29,094 nucleotides of DNA, taken from DUAL01 sp964452095. Lineage in GTDB: Bacteria > Bacteroidota > Bacteroidia > Flavobacteriales > BACL11. A program made the translations under genes and the position numbers. The notes beneath the pieces were generated by a model. It was not told the DNA's origin, searched no databases, and saw only the letters and a list, made by a program, of their open reading frames with translations. Location of the stretch: positions 1 through 29,094 of the forward strand of contig CAYVKX010000014.1 in NCBI GenBank assembly GCA_964452095.1, read 5' to 3'. Of the stretch, positions 15,949-24,168 are shown one piece after another; position 1 is the stretch's first letter; each line of letters begins with the position of its first letter.

Positions 15949-15961
15949 AATACTATATTTG
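15933..15961 (+). promoter_or_regulatory. pyrR promoter: TTTG / N17 / TATATTTG
   Basis: TATATTTG (15954-15961) ends 9 bases before the pyrR ATG. A TTTG at 15933-15936, inside the rpsA terminator hairpin, sits 17 bases upstream and could serve as the -33 element. The transcript would have almost no leader. Confidence 0.55.
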
Positions 15962-15970
15962 CAGTAGCAA

Positions 15971-16519
15971 ATGAAAAACAAAAAGACAATTATTAATAGT
16001 GAAAAGTTTGGCATTATTGTTGAACGACTATCTCATCAATTAATTGAAAATCACGCCAATTTCGAGCATTCGGTTTTAATTGGTATTCAGCCAAGAGGCA
16101 CTCATCTGTGCAATAGAATTTACAAAAAACTATCTTCCATATCATCTAATCAAGATATTAAAGTTGGTAATTTGGATATCACTTTTTACAGAGATGATTT
16201 CAGAAGAAGAGAGGAACCATTAGAAGCACAATCTATTGATATTGATTTTTCCATAGAAGGTAAAAATGTAATACTTATTGATGATGTGCTTTATACGGGC
16301 AGATCCATAAGGGCAGCAATGGATGCACTTTTGGCTTTTGGCAGACCAAAATGTGTGGAATTGATGGTTTTAATTGATAGAAGGTATAGTCGACATTTAC
16401 CAATTCAACCCAATTATGTTGGAAAAAAAGTAGATACTATTGAATCAGAAAAAGTAATTGTGGAGTGGGAAGAATCAGAGGGTAAAGACCAAGTAATTTT
16501 GTTAAATACAGAAAAATGA
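15971..16519 (+). CDS. pyrR: PyrR: uracil phosphoribosyltransferase / pyrimidine regulator
   Basis: The 182-residue protein has the type I phosphoribosyltransferase PRPP loop VILIDDVLYTGRSIRAA (Asp104, Asp105), the GIQPRGTHLCNRI loop and the LDITFYRDDF segment typical of PyrR. In Bacillus, PyrR binds pyr mRNA leaders to cause early termination and also has uracil phosphoribosyltransferase activity. Here the promoter box is 9 bases from the ATG and the pyrR-pyrB junction is a 4-base ATGA overlap, so no room exists for the classical attenuator on this transcript. The protein could act on another pyr transcript, or mainly in uracil salvage. Confidence 0.92.
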   Translation: MKNKKTIINSEKFGIIVERLSHQLIENHANFEHSVLIGIQPRGTHLCNRIYKKLSSISSNQDIKVGNLDITFYRDDFRRREEPLEAQSIDIDFSIEGKNVILIDDVLYTGRSIRAAMDALLAFGRPKCVELMVLIDRRYSRHLPIQPNYVGKKVDTIESEKVIVEWEESEGKDQVILLNTEK

Positions 16520-17454
16520 ATACATTATCGGTAGAGCATTTATTAGGGATAAAATACTTAACAGAAGAAGATATTTCCTTGATTTTCAAAACGGCAGATA
16601 ATTTCAAAAAAATCATCAACCAACCGATAAAAAAAGTTCCATCATTAAGAGATATTACAGTCGCTAATTTATTTTTTGAAAACTCCACTAGAACTAAACT
16701 ATCATTCGAACTTGCTGAAAAACGCCTGTCGGCAGATGTAGTGAATTTTTCATCTAGCTCCTCTTCTGTAAAAAAGGGAGAAACCTTGATTGACACAGTA
16801 AATAATATTCTTGCTATGAAGGTAGATATGGTGGTGGTGCGACACCCCAATCCTGGCGCTTCTGTTTTTCTTTCCAGAAATATTGATGCAAAAATTATTA
16901 ATGCTGGAGATGGAACTCACGAACATCCAACTCAAGCTCTTTTAGATGCTTATTCTATAAGAGAAAAATATGGAGAGGTAAAGGGAAAGAAAGTAGTAAT
17001 TATTGGAGATGTTTTGCATTCAAGAGTAGCGCTTTCTAATATTTATTGTTTGCAAAAATTAGGGGCGGATGTCAGGGTTTGCGGTCCTTCTACTTTAATT
17101 CCAAAATACATTAATTCTTTGGATGTTCAGCATATGAGTAATTTGCAAGATGCTTTAAATTGGTGCGATATTGCCAATGTTTTGAGAATTCAACTAGAGA
17201 GACAAGATGTTAAATATTTTCCATCTCTAAGAGAATATGCAATGGTTTTTGGTATCAATAAAGAGGTATTAAGTAATTTGAATAAAGAGATAACTATTAT
17301 GCATCCAGGACCAATAAATAGAGGAGTAGAAATTACTTCTGATGTGGCTGATTCTGGACAATCTATCATTTTAAATCAAGTAGAGAATGGAGTGGCAATA
17401 AGAATGGCTGCACTATATTTATTAGCTGGAAAAATCAAGAAAAATGCAAAATAA
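16516..17454 (+). CDS. pyrB: Aspartate carbamoyltransferase catalytic subunit
   Basis: The 312 residues contain the carbamoyl phosphate motif FFENSTRTKLSFE (STRT at 57-60), SSSSSVKKGET, VVRHPNPGA, and HEHPTQALLDAY (HPTQ at 137-140), with IMHPGPINRGVEI near the end. It joins carbamoyl phosphate and aspartate in the first committed step of UMP synthesis. No pyrI regulatory subunit is adjacent. The start overlaps the pyrR stop (ATGA) and its end overlaps the next small gene by 11 bases, so these genes are one transcription unit. Confidence 0.96.
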   Translation: MNTLSVEHLLGIKYLTEEDISLIFKTADNFKKIINQPIKKVPSLRDITVANLFFENSTRTKLSFELAEKRLSADVVNFSSSSSSVKKGETLIDTVNNILAMKVDMVVVRHPNPGASVFLSRNIDAKIINAGDGTHEHPTQALLDAYSIREKYGEVKGKKVVIIGDVLHSRVALSNIYCLQKLGADVRVCGPSTLIPKYINSLDVQHMSNLQDALNWCDIANVLRIQLERQDVKYFPSLREYAMVFGINKEVLSNLNKEITIMHPGPINRGVEITSDVADSGQSIILNQVENGVAIRMAALYLLAGKIKKNAK

Positions 17455-17752
17455 TATTATAAACGGACATACTTTGGTTTTTACATTAGGCGGAAATAAT
17501 TCGCTTGAAAACATCACATTTACTGATAAGGTAAATAACTTTATTGCTGATTTTTCAGAAGTTGATATTGATACGCTTAATGCTATTAAAAATAATTTGA
17601 TTAAATTCGCAAACTCAGTTTCTGAAAATAAAGGTTCTTTTATGGTGGTTAGCAGTATTTCTTTTGATGAAAATTTGAATATTGTACCCACTTTGCAAGA
17701 AGCACAAGATTTTATAGAAATGGAAGAAATAGAACGACAATTAGAACTTTAA
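17444..17752 (+). CDS. Small cytosolic protein of unknown function in the pyrRB operon
   Basis: The 102-residue product has no signal peptide or membrane segment and overlaps the end of pyrB by 11 bases. A central stretch (IADFSEVDIDTLNAIKNNLIKFANSVSENKGSFMVV) has a strand-helix-strand look vaguely like STAS-type anti-sigma antagonist domains, but the conserved Ser/Thr site is not evident. The C-terminus is acidic and helical (QEAQDFIEMEEIERQLEL). I do not recognise the family. The tight overlap and normal composition argue that it is a real gene. Confidence 0.7.
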   Translation: MQNNIINGHTLVFTLGGNNSLENITFTDKVNNFIADFSEVDIDTLNAIKNNLIKFANSVSENKGSFMVVSSISFDENLNIVPTLQEAQDFIEMEEIERQLEL

Positions 17753-17776
17753 ATATTAACCAAAAAATAAAAAATT

Positions 17777-18616
17777 ATGAAGAAAATTGTATTTATTTTA
17801 ACGCTAACTTTTAGCTATCTATTGGGTTTTGCACAATGCACACCTAATTCGCTTTATCAAGATTCTACTTCTGGTACTTGGCCAGATACTATTCAGAACC
17901 TGCCACACGCCACTCAAGGAGCGGCTTATTACACAGTAATTGATATCAAAACTCCGGCTACTTTGTTGGAAGCAGCAAATGGAGATAGTTCTCAAACTTA
18001 TATTGATACCGTTATTTTAGGATTTACTGTAAACGAATATATTGGAGATTGGCTTGTTGATAGTATGGTTTTGGTGCAAACTAATGGTTTGCCAAATGGC
18101 TTGTCTTTAGATTGTAATACTGGAGCAAATTGTAGTTTTACAGGAGATGCAGTGGGTTGTGCTAATGTGTATGGAACTACTAACGATCCTGCAGGAGTTT
18201 ATCCTGTGGAGATTCTTATTAATGTTTTTACCCATGGTACTGTTTCGGGCTTTCCTGTAAATACTGACTTATATACCGCTACAGGAGCTTATGAAAGTAT
18301 TGATGGCTACAAAATTGTAATTGATCCTGCAACAGGAATTCAAACTTTCCATGAAGCTGATTTTGTGCTTTTTCAAAATGCACCAAATCCTTTTGCTGAA
18401 TTTACTAATATTATGTTTAACTCTCCAAAATCTACTAATGTAGAATTTATGGTAATTGATATGTTTGGTAGAATGGTTTTTGCTGAAAATATTACCGCTA
18501 CTAAGGGAGTAAACACTTATGAGTTTAATAATAATTTGTCTGCTGGAATCTATATGTATTCTTTAAATAATGGTACAAGTAGAATTTCTAAACGAATGAT
18601 TGCCACTGAAAAATAA
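17777..18616 (+). CDS. Secreted T9SS cargo protein with type A sorting domain
   Basis: The 279 residues begin with a signal peptide (MKKIVFILTLTFSYLLGFAQ). A beta-rich middle domain follows, with a cysteine group in DCNTGANCSFTGDAVGC and a strand pattern (GTTNDPAGVYPVEILINV) of the Ig-like/putative-Ig type. The last about 80 residues (QNAPNPFAEFTNIMFNSPK... AGIYMYSLNNG... RMIATEK) are a type A T9SS C-terminal sorting domain, removed when the protein is moved across the outer membrane. No catalytic motif is visible; an adhesive or structural surface role is only a guess. It sits in the pyrR-pyrB-rnz run, 24 bp after the unknown small gene and overlapping rnz by one base. Confidence 0.85.
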   Translation: MKKIVFILTLTFSYLLGFAQCTPNSLYQDSTSGTWPDTIQNLPHATQGAAYYTVIDIKTPATLLEAANGDSSQTYIDTVILGFTVNEYIGDWLVDSMVLVQTNGLPNGLSLDCNTGANCSFTGDAVGCANVYGTTNDPAGVYPVEILINVFTHGTVSGFPVNTDLYTATGAYESIDGYKIVIDPATGIQTFHEADFVLFQNAPNPFAEFTNIMFNSPKSTNVEFMVIDMFGRMVFAENITATKGVNTYEFNNNLSAGIYMYSLNNGTSRISKRMIATEK

Positions 18617-19536
18617 TGTCATTTAAACTAACGATTTTAGGGTGTAACTCAGCTATTCCTACTCCTGAAAAAAATCCAACCGCTCAGCTACTAAATACAG
18701 ATGAGCGGTTTTTTTTAATTGATTGTGGGGAGGGAACGCAAATTCAGTTGCAAAAGAATAAGATAAAAGCCCAGCGCATCAATCATATTTTTATCTCTCA
18801 TTTGCATGGCGATCATTATTTCGGATTGATAGGACTTATCAATACTATGCATCTTTTGGGCAGAACAAGAGAGCTTAATTTGTATGCTCATCAGCAGCTA
18901 AAAGAAATCATTGATTTGCAGTTTTCTGCTTCAAATACAGAATTAAAATTTCCTTTATTTTTTCATCCAATCCCTATTGATGAGAAAAAAATATTATTGG
19001 AAGATGATAGTATTACAATCAGTAGTTTTCCTTTAAAACATAGTATTGTTTCTAGCGGATTTTTATTTCAAGAAAAGAAAAAGACAAGGAATATTCTTAA
19101 AGAAAAAATAGAAGAATATAATATTCCATTTTCTGCTATCCCAAATATTAAAGATGGAGCTGATTTTATGACTTCTGAAGGAAATAAAATTAAAAATAAA
19201 GAATTGACTGTCCTCTCTCATATACCCCATTCTTATGCTTTTTGTTCAGATACAGAATTTGTTGAAAAAAATATTGAAAAGATTAAAGGAGTTACACTTT
19301 TATATCATGAAACAACATTTATGAAAGATAAAGCAGATAAAGCCCAAATGACAGGGCATTCTACTACTATTGATGCAGCAACTATGGCAAAAAAAGCAAG
19401 CGTAAAAAAATTACTTATTGGGCATTTTTCCAAACGATATAATGATTTAGAGGATTTGTTAGAAGAAACAAAATCTATCTTCCCAAATACCATACTTGCC
19501 TCAGATGGAAAAACGATTGATTTTGATACAATCTAA
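18616..19536 (+). CDS. rnz: Ribonuclease Z (tRNase Z)
   Basis: The 306-residue metallo-beta-lactamase-fold protein has the zinc motif SHLHGDHYFGL (His62, His64, Asp66, His67), the LIDCGEGTQIQLQ strand, FCSDT with the bridging Asp, a late YHETTF segment and the final GHFSKRY His. It cuts the 3' trailer from tRNA precursors so CCA can be added, which ties it to the cca gene later in the window. Length matches the short bacterial form. The ATG overlaps the stop of the T9SS cargo gene (TAATG). Confidence 0.94.
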   Translation: MSFKLTILGCNSAIPTPEKNPTAQLLNTDERFFLIDCGEGTQIQLQKNKIKAQRINHIFISHLHGDHYFGLIGLINTMHLLGRTRELNLYAHQQLKEIIDLQFSASNTELKFPLFFHPIPIDEKKILLEDDSITISSFPLKHSIVSSGFLFQEKKKTRNILKEKIEEYNIPFSAIPNIKDGADFMTSEGNKIKNKELTVLSHIPHSYAFCSDTEFVEKNIEKIKGVTLLYHETTFMKDKADKAQMTGHSTTIDAATMAKKASVKKLLIGHFSKRYNDLEDLLEETKSIFPNTILASDGKTIDFDTI

Positions 19537-19565
19537 AATCTATTTTTATATTGCTTTAAAAAAGA

Positions 19566-19573
19566 TATATTTG
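19566..19573 (+). promoter_or_regulatory. TAnnTTTG promoter box for the SprB-repeat protein gene
   Basis: TATATTTG followed by C, 24 bases before the ATG at 19598. It supports that start over the in-frame codons that overlap rnz. Confidence 0.55.
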
Positions 19574-19597
19574 CAAAGTTTTATTTTAAAAATTCAG

Positions 19598-22500
19598 ATG
19601 AAAAAAATAGTTTACTTATTACTTCTACTTTGCTTTAGCCTCATCTCTAATGCTCAAAGTATAGATTCTGCATTTGCTACAAAAATTAATTGTTATCAAG
19701 ATACTGGTTTTGTTAATGTTTTTTGTTCTTATTGCGATACTACTCCTAGTATTAGCTATGAGTGGTATGATACAACAGGAGGGGTAGGTTTTGTAAATGT
19801 ACTTAGTATTAATCAGGATTTTACAGATTTGTCATGTGGAGTTAGAACGCTAATTGTATCAGAAAATAATATTCCATTTGATACTATTTCAAAATTTATA
19901 GGTTGCCCTATCACTATTGGTTTGGGTAGTAATCCCATCCCTTGTGTTGGCGGAGTGGGTGATGTTAAAAGATCAGTTTTTGGAGGTGCCAAATTTGATC
20001 CAAATGGAAGTATAGATTCTCTTGGAATTGAAGATGGAGATGAATATTATAAATACATTTGGTATTCGGCTGATGATACTTTAGGAACGAACAGTGTACT
20101 ACTTCCTGATACAATTGAAATTCTGGTTGCAGTACCTGCAGGTTTCTATAAAGTTATAGTTGAAGATGCTATTGGCTGCAAAGATTCTATTGATCATAAA
20201 GAATTTAAAGATCCAGTAGCCTTAATTTTCCAGAATATTTTATTAGATAGTATTGTTTGTAATGGTGATGTTACTACTCTTGAGATACAAGTAAAAGGTG
20301 GTAAAAAGCATATAGGTGGATTAGGATACTCTTTTTATATAATCCAAAATAACGACACTATCTCTTTTGCAAATCCTACCAATCAGAGCACTAATTTTAA
20401 TGTATTAGCAACCTCATCAGTCTATTGGAAAGCTGATACCGTTTCGATTAATTTATTTGCAAGTACAGATTCCTTTCAAATTGTTGTTATAGACAGTATG
20501 GGGTGTGTCTTAGATTCAACAATCTTTATTCCTCAACCGGATTCTATTGTGGCTCAAATTTACACTAATACTTATCCTTTATGCTCTTACGATAGTACTT
20601 GGATTTATTTGGACACTATTTTCGGTGGTGTTGATCCATATTCTTATCAGTGGACTAATGGAACAAATATAGATTCTATTTTTGTAGCTGGAGGGTTTAA
20701 CAGAGTATATGTTATTGATAATAATGGATGTACAGATTCCACAAATGGAATAAATGTAATTAGTCCTCAAGAAATATCAGTTACTGACTCTATCATTAAT
20801 ATAAAATGTTTTGGCGATTCTACAGGACAAGTATACTTACAAACTTCAGGTGGAACTGGAGCAATTTCTATCGATTGGGGATTTGGAGTAAATCCTATGG
20901 CACTTTCAGTAGGGAATTATCCTGTAATTATTAATGATAATTTGGGTTGTTCTTTTCCAAATCCTTCTTACACTATTACTGAAAATCCTTTAATAAATAT
21001 AAGTTTTACAAAAAGAAACCCAACATGTCTTAATCATGCTAATGGAAATATTCAGCTTAATGTAAGTGGGGGAGTGCCTCCTTACAATTATCAGTGGAAT
21101 AATGGAATTATTATTGATAGTATTGGAGGTTTGCAAGTAGGGAACTATGCCATTGAAGTAACGGATTCTTTAGGCTGCATTTTGATGGATTCTGTAGAAC
21201 TGCAAAGTACTGATTCTCTGATTATTTCTTTTGCAAATTATACTGCTAATCTTTCCTGTTTTGGCGAGCTAACAACCATTACCGCAAATATTTCAGGAGG
21301 GACTACTTTTAATGGAAACTATACAATTTTATGGAATAATGGAGATACATCTAATCAAACTATTTTGGGAGGAGGTACCCATCAAATCTTAGTTAGTGAT
21401 GATGTTGGTTGTGAAGATTCTGCTACTGTTTTCATTTATACTCCTGATTCATTGAGCATCTCGGCAACTTCAATCGACCCTTCTTGCTTAGGAAATGATG
21501 GAAGTATTTCGCTTAATGTAAGTGGAGGAGTACCTCCTTACAATTATCAGTGGAGCTCAGGAGAAACTACAAGTTCTGTTCCCAACCTTACTGCTGGAAC
21601 TTACTGGGTTTTTGTTAGTGATTCTTGCGGAAATGATACTTTAGAAATTACTTTAAATCCATACATTTCCACTTTAAGTATTGATAATTTTATTTTAACG
21701 CAACCTTCTTGTTCCAATGATGATGGAAGTATTGATATTATAGTAAGTGGTGGTTTTCCTATTTATACATATCTTTGGAGTAATGGAGCAACTACTGAAG
21801 ATTTATCTGCAGCTGGATATGGAAACTATACAGTATTAGTTACTGATAATTGTGGACTTACAACATCTGCAACATATACTTTAAATCAACAGCAGAATAC
21901 AGTTTCTGCTATTGGATTTTATGATTACCTTTCTTTATGGTCAACTGTAAATGCTAGTGGGACTAACCCTCCTTTTTCTGTTGAATGGGCATCAATAGCA
22001 ATGTTTGGAGACTCTATTAAGGGCTTATGTGAAGGAAATTATCCTATTACAGTTACCGATAGTGAAAATTGTGAGGACACATTATCAATTGATGTTTTAT
22101 ATAATGTTAATCAGTTAGTAGATGCTGCTACATCTACCGTTATTGATTCTTCATGGGGAATAGGACCTTTCTCTTACCTTTGGAGTAATGGACAAACTAC
22201 TCCTCATGCAGATAGTTTGTGTGCTGGAAATCATTCAGTTATTGTTACTGCTTTAGGAGGACCTTATGATTGTGAATATTCTGAATCTTTTAATATTAGT
22301 GAACTTACTGCTATTTTAACCCCTTCTGCTATTATTATAGATTGTGATGATAAAGACTTTGATGGAGATCTTACTATTGACCCTGACGGAAGCACTCCTC
22401 CTTATAGGTTCTTATGGTCAACTGGAGATACAATTAATAGGTTAGAAAATAATTTAAATCCAGGCACTTATTCTGTAAGTGTTTTTGATAAAAATGGTTG

Positions 22501-22804
22501 CAGATTAGATACTTCAATTAAGATTTTAGAAATGGGAGCTAGTTGTTTGCCAAATGTTTTTTCGCCAAATGGAGATGGAAAAAATGATGTTTGGGAGTTA
22601 GATGATGCTTTCTTGTATTCTGAATCCACCATTACAATTTATGGGCGTTTTGGTAAAAAGATGTACGAGTCGGTTGGCTATGATACTCCTTGGGATGGTA
22701 CCAATAAAAAAGGAAATGATGTTCCTGATGGTGCGTATTTCTATGTGATTACTTTGAAGGGTGGTGCAGATCCAATAAGAGGAACTATTACAGTAATTCG
22801 ATAA
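19598..22804 (+). CDS. Large surface protein with SprB-type repeats and T9SS type B (gliding-motility) C-terminal domain
   Basis: From ATG 19598 the product is 1068 residues with a signal peptide (MKKIVYLLLLLCFSLISNAQ). Most of the chain is a row of Ig-like SprB repeats, recognisable by CFGDSTGQVYLQTSGGTG, NGNIQLNVSGGVPPYNYQW, DGSISLNVSGGVPPYNYQW and DGSIDIIVSGGFPIYTYLW. These recur about every 80-90 residues and end in 'GTYWVFVSD'-like strands. The last about 85 residues (CLPNVFSPNGDGKNDVWEL ... GRFGKKMYES ... DGTNKKGNDVPDGAYFYVI) are the type B gliding-motility-associated C-terminal domain that targets it to the T9SS. It is likely an adhesin or extracellular filament. Two repeat units are nearly identical in DNA. 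It has its own promoter, and its tail overlaps the converging miaA gene by 17 bases. Confidence 0.9.
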   Translation: MKKIVYLLLLLCFSLISNAQSIDSAFATKINCYQDTGFVNVFCSYCDTTPSISYEWYDTTGGVGFVNVLSINQDFTDLSCGVRTLIVSENNIPFDTISKFIGCPITIGLGSNPIPCVGGVGDVKRSVFGGAKFDPNGSIDSLGIEDGDEYYKYIWYSADDTLGTNSVLLPDTIEILVAVPAGFYKVIVEDAIGCKDSIDHKEFKDPVALIFQNILLDSIVCNGDVTTLEIQVKGGKKHIGGLGYSFYIIQNNDTISFANPTNQSTNFNVLATSSVYWKADTVSINLFASTDSFQIVVIDSMGCVLDSTIFIPQPDSIVAQIYTNTYPLCSYDSTWIYLDTIFGGVDPYSYQWTNGTNIDSIFVAGGFNRVYVIDNNGCTDSTNGINVISPQEISVTDSIINIKCFGDSTGQVYLQTSGGTGAISIDWGFGVNPMALSVGNYPVIINDNLGCSFPNPSYTITENPLINISFTKRNPTCLNHANGNIQLNVSGGVPPYNYQWNNGIIIDSIGGLQVGNYAIEVTDSLGCILMDSVELQSTDSLIISFANYTANLSCFGELTTITANISGGTTFNGNYTILWNNGDTSNQTILGGGTHQILVSDDVGCEDSATVFIYTPDSLSISATSIDPSCLGNDGSISLNVSGGVPPYNYQWSSGETTSSVPNLTAGTYWVFVSDSCGNDTLEITLNPYISTLSIDNFILTQPSCSNDDGSIDIIVSGGFPIYTYLWSNGATTEDLSAAGYGNYTVLVTDNCGLTTSATYTLNQQQNTVSAIGFYDYLSLWSTVNASGTNPPFSVEWASIAMFGDSIKGLCEGNYPITVTDSENCEDTLSIDVLYNVNQLVDAATSTVIDSSWGIGPFSYLWSNGQTTPHADSLCAGNHSVIVTALGGPYDCEYSESFNISELTAILTPSAIIIDCDDKDFDGDLTIDPDGSTPPYRFLWSTGDTINRLENNLNPGTYSVSVFDKNGCRLDTSIKILEMGASCLPNVFSPNGDGKNDVWELDDAFLYSESTITIYGRFGKKMYESVGYDTPWDGTNKKGNDVPDGAYFYVITLKGGADPIRGTITVIR
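21056..21097 (+). repeat. 42-bp repeat unit, copy 1
   Basis: Matches 21512-21553 with two mismatches, both third-codon changes. It encodes the LNVSGGVPPYNYQW core of two SprB-type repeats. Confidence 0.9.
21512..21553 (+). repeat. 42-bp repeat unit, copy 2
   Basis: Second copy, starting 456 bp (152 codons) after the first. The near-identity covers only the core; flanking sequence differs. Confidence 0.9.
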
Positions 22805-23678
22805 TTTTTTCTAAAGCATTTTCGGTAGAAATATGCTGAATATCTTCATCTCTTATGAACCAACTTATTTGCCTTTTCGCAAATCTTCTTGTGTTTTGTT
22901 TTATTTTTTCTACCGCTTCTTGCAAACTACATTTCCCGTCAAAATATTCAAAAAGTTCTTTGTAGCCAACTGTTTGTAAAGCGTTTTTTTCTTTAAAAGG
23001 AATTAAGTTTTCTACTTCTTTTAAAAGCCCTTTTTTTATCATAATACCAACTCTTAAATTGATTCTTTCATACAACTGTTCTCTATCCATTGTTAAAGAA
23101 AAATGTGAGACTTCAAAGTTTCTTTTCTTCTTTTCTTCTTTTCTGAAAGAGGAAAATGCTTGGTTACTACTTGCAATTACAGCAAGTGCTCTTATCATTC
23201 TTTGCGGATTATTTTCATCCACTTGATTAAAATAAAGAGGGTCTTTTTCTTTTAACTTTTTTTGTAAGAATGTAATCCCTCCCTTTTCATATTCTTGTAT
23301 AATTTGCTGCTTTATTTTCTCATCAATTTCTGGAAAATCATCAATACCTTTAGTGATAGCATCAATATAAAGTCCTGAACCTCCAAGCATTATAATGGTA
23401 TCTTTTTGCTGAAATAATTCTTCTATTTTTCGGATTGCATCTCTCTCAAACTTTCCAAAATTATAATCCTCTGAAACGGATAAATGCTGAATAAAATGAT
23501 GTCTTACTTCTGATAATTCTTTGGCAGAAGGTGGTGCAGCACCAATTTTTAATTCTTTATAAAATTGCCTAGAATCTGCTGAAATTATTTCTGTATCAAA
23601 ATGTTTTGCTAATTTAATGCTTAATGAGGTTTTACCTATAGCAGTTGCGCCACTTATTACAATTAGGCGTTTATTCAT
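22788..23678 (-). CDS. miaA: tRNA dimethylallyltransferase (MiaA)
   Basis: The start at 23678 gives 296 residues and begins right at the P-loop strand (MNKRLIVISGATAIGKTSLS). Earlier in-frame codons would run deep into the upstream gene. Other MiaA motifs are IISADSRQFYKELKIG, HHFIQHLS, GGSGLYIDAI, NPQRMIRALAV, VGYKELFEYF and TRRFAKRQISWF. It transfers the dimethylallyl group from DMAPP to A37 of tRNAs reading U-starting codons. It overlaps the upstream pRiA4b-type gene by 8 bases and is the last gene of the leftward operon. Its end overlaps the converging T9SS type B gene by 17 bases. Confidence 0.95.
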   Translation of the reverse strand: MNKRLIVISGATAIGKTSLSIKLAKHFDTEIISADSRQFYKELKIGAAPPSAKELSEVRHHFIQHLSVSEDYNFGKFERDAIRKIEELFQQKDTIIMLGGSGLYIDAITKGIDDFPEIDEKIKQQIIQEYEKGGITFLQKKLKEKDPLYFNQVDENNPQRMIRALAVIASSNQAFSSFRKEEKKKRNFEVSHFSLTMDREQLYERINLRVGIMIKKGLLKEVENLIPFKEKNALQTVGYKELFEYFDGKCSLQEAVEKIKQNTRRFAKRQISWFIRDEDIQHISTENALEKIIELL

Positions 23679-24168
23679 ACTGACTGAATTCATCAAAGTC
23701 ATCAAAAGCACTATCGAACGGGTCAAAATCATCCATTGCTTCTGATTCAAAATTTATTTCTGGAGCTTCTTCAGGCAATTCTCCAATTTTAAGAATGCAA
23801 GCAGGCAATTCTTTGCTTTCACTTTCTTTAGAACTGCTTACAAAATTGATGTAAAATCGCCACATATTCATAAAATCATACACATAAATAAGTTTACTAT
23901 TTTCATCTTTTATTGCAGATGAAACAAGCATCTGATTCATCAAAATACAATCATCTTTTTGTTGCTCTGAAATATCTAAAAGAGGAATTTCTTGTCCTGT
24001 TTCCCAATTTTCATTGGTAAGAAAAAAAGATGCCATTTGGAATCCATCAAAATCAAAAGCAGAAATTATAGCGTAATGCAATTTTTCTAAACTGTCATTT
24101 TCATCAATTTCAATATCTCTAAAAACATCATGCTCTGTTTCTAATAATACCCGAATTCTAGTAATCAT
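23671..24168 (-). CDS. Plasmid pRiA4b ORF-3 / IS1096-passenger-like protein with acidic tail
   Basis: The 165 residues match the pRiA4b ORF-3-type fold: RIRVLLETEHDVFRDIEIDENDSLEKLHYAIISAFDFDGFQMASFFL at the start, then a long helix-strand part with YVYDFMNMWRFYINFV. The function of this family is not known. The last about 35 residues are acidic and repetitive in Asp/Phe (DDFDPFDSAFDDFDEF), likely disordered and suited to binding a partner. Despite the family's name, no transposon is nearby. It sits between cca (one-base TAATG overlap) and miaA (8-base overlap), so a role in tRNA maturation is a fair guess from position only. Confidence 0.82.
   Translation of the reverse strand: MITRIRVLLETEHDVFRDIEIDENDSLEKLHYAIISAFDFDGFQMASFFLTNENWETGQEIPLLDISEQQKDDCILMNQMLVSSAIKDENSKLIYVYDFMNMWRFYINFVSSSKESESKELPACILKIGELPEEAPEINFESEAMDDFDPFDSAFDDFDEFSQYE

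Noticed and set aside
19496..19597. Longer start for the SprB-repeat protein overlapping rnz
   Set aside because: The extra 34 residues precede a perfect signal peptide, and a promoter box lies at 19566-19573, inside the extension.
23671..24168. Evidence of an insertion element from the IS1096-passenger-like family name
   Set aside because: No transposase, terminal inverted repeats or target duplication is visible, and the gene is tightly overlapped by housekeeping genes on both sides.
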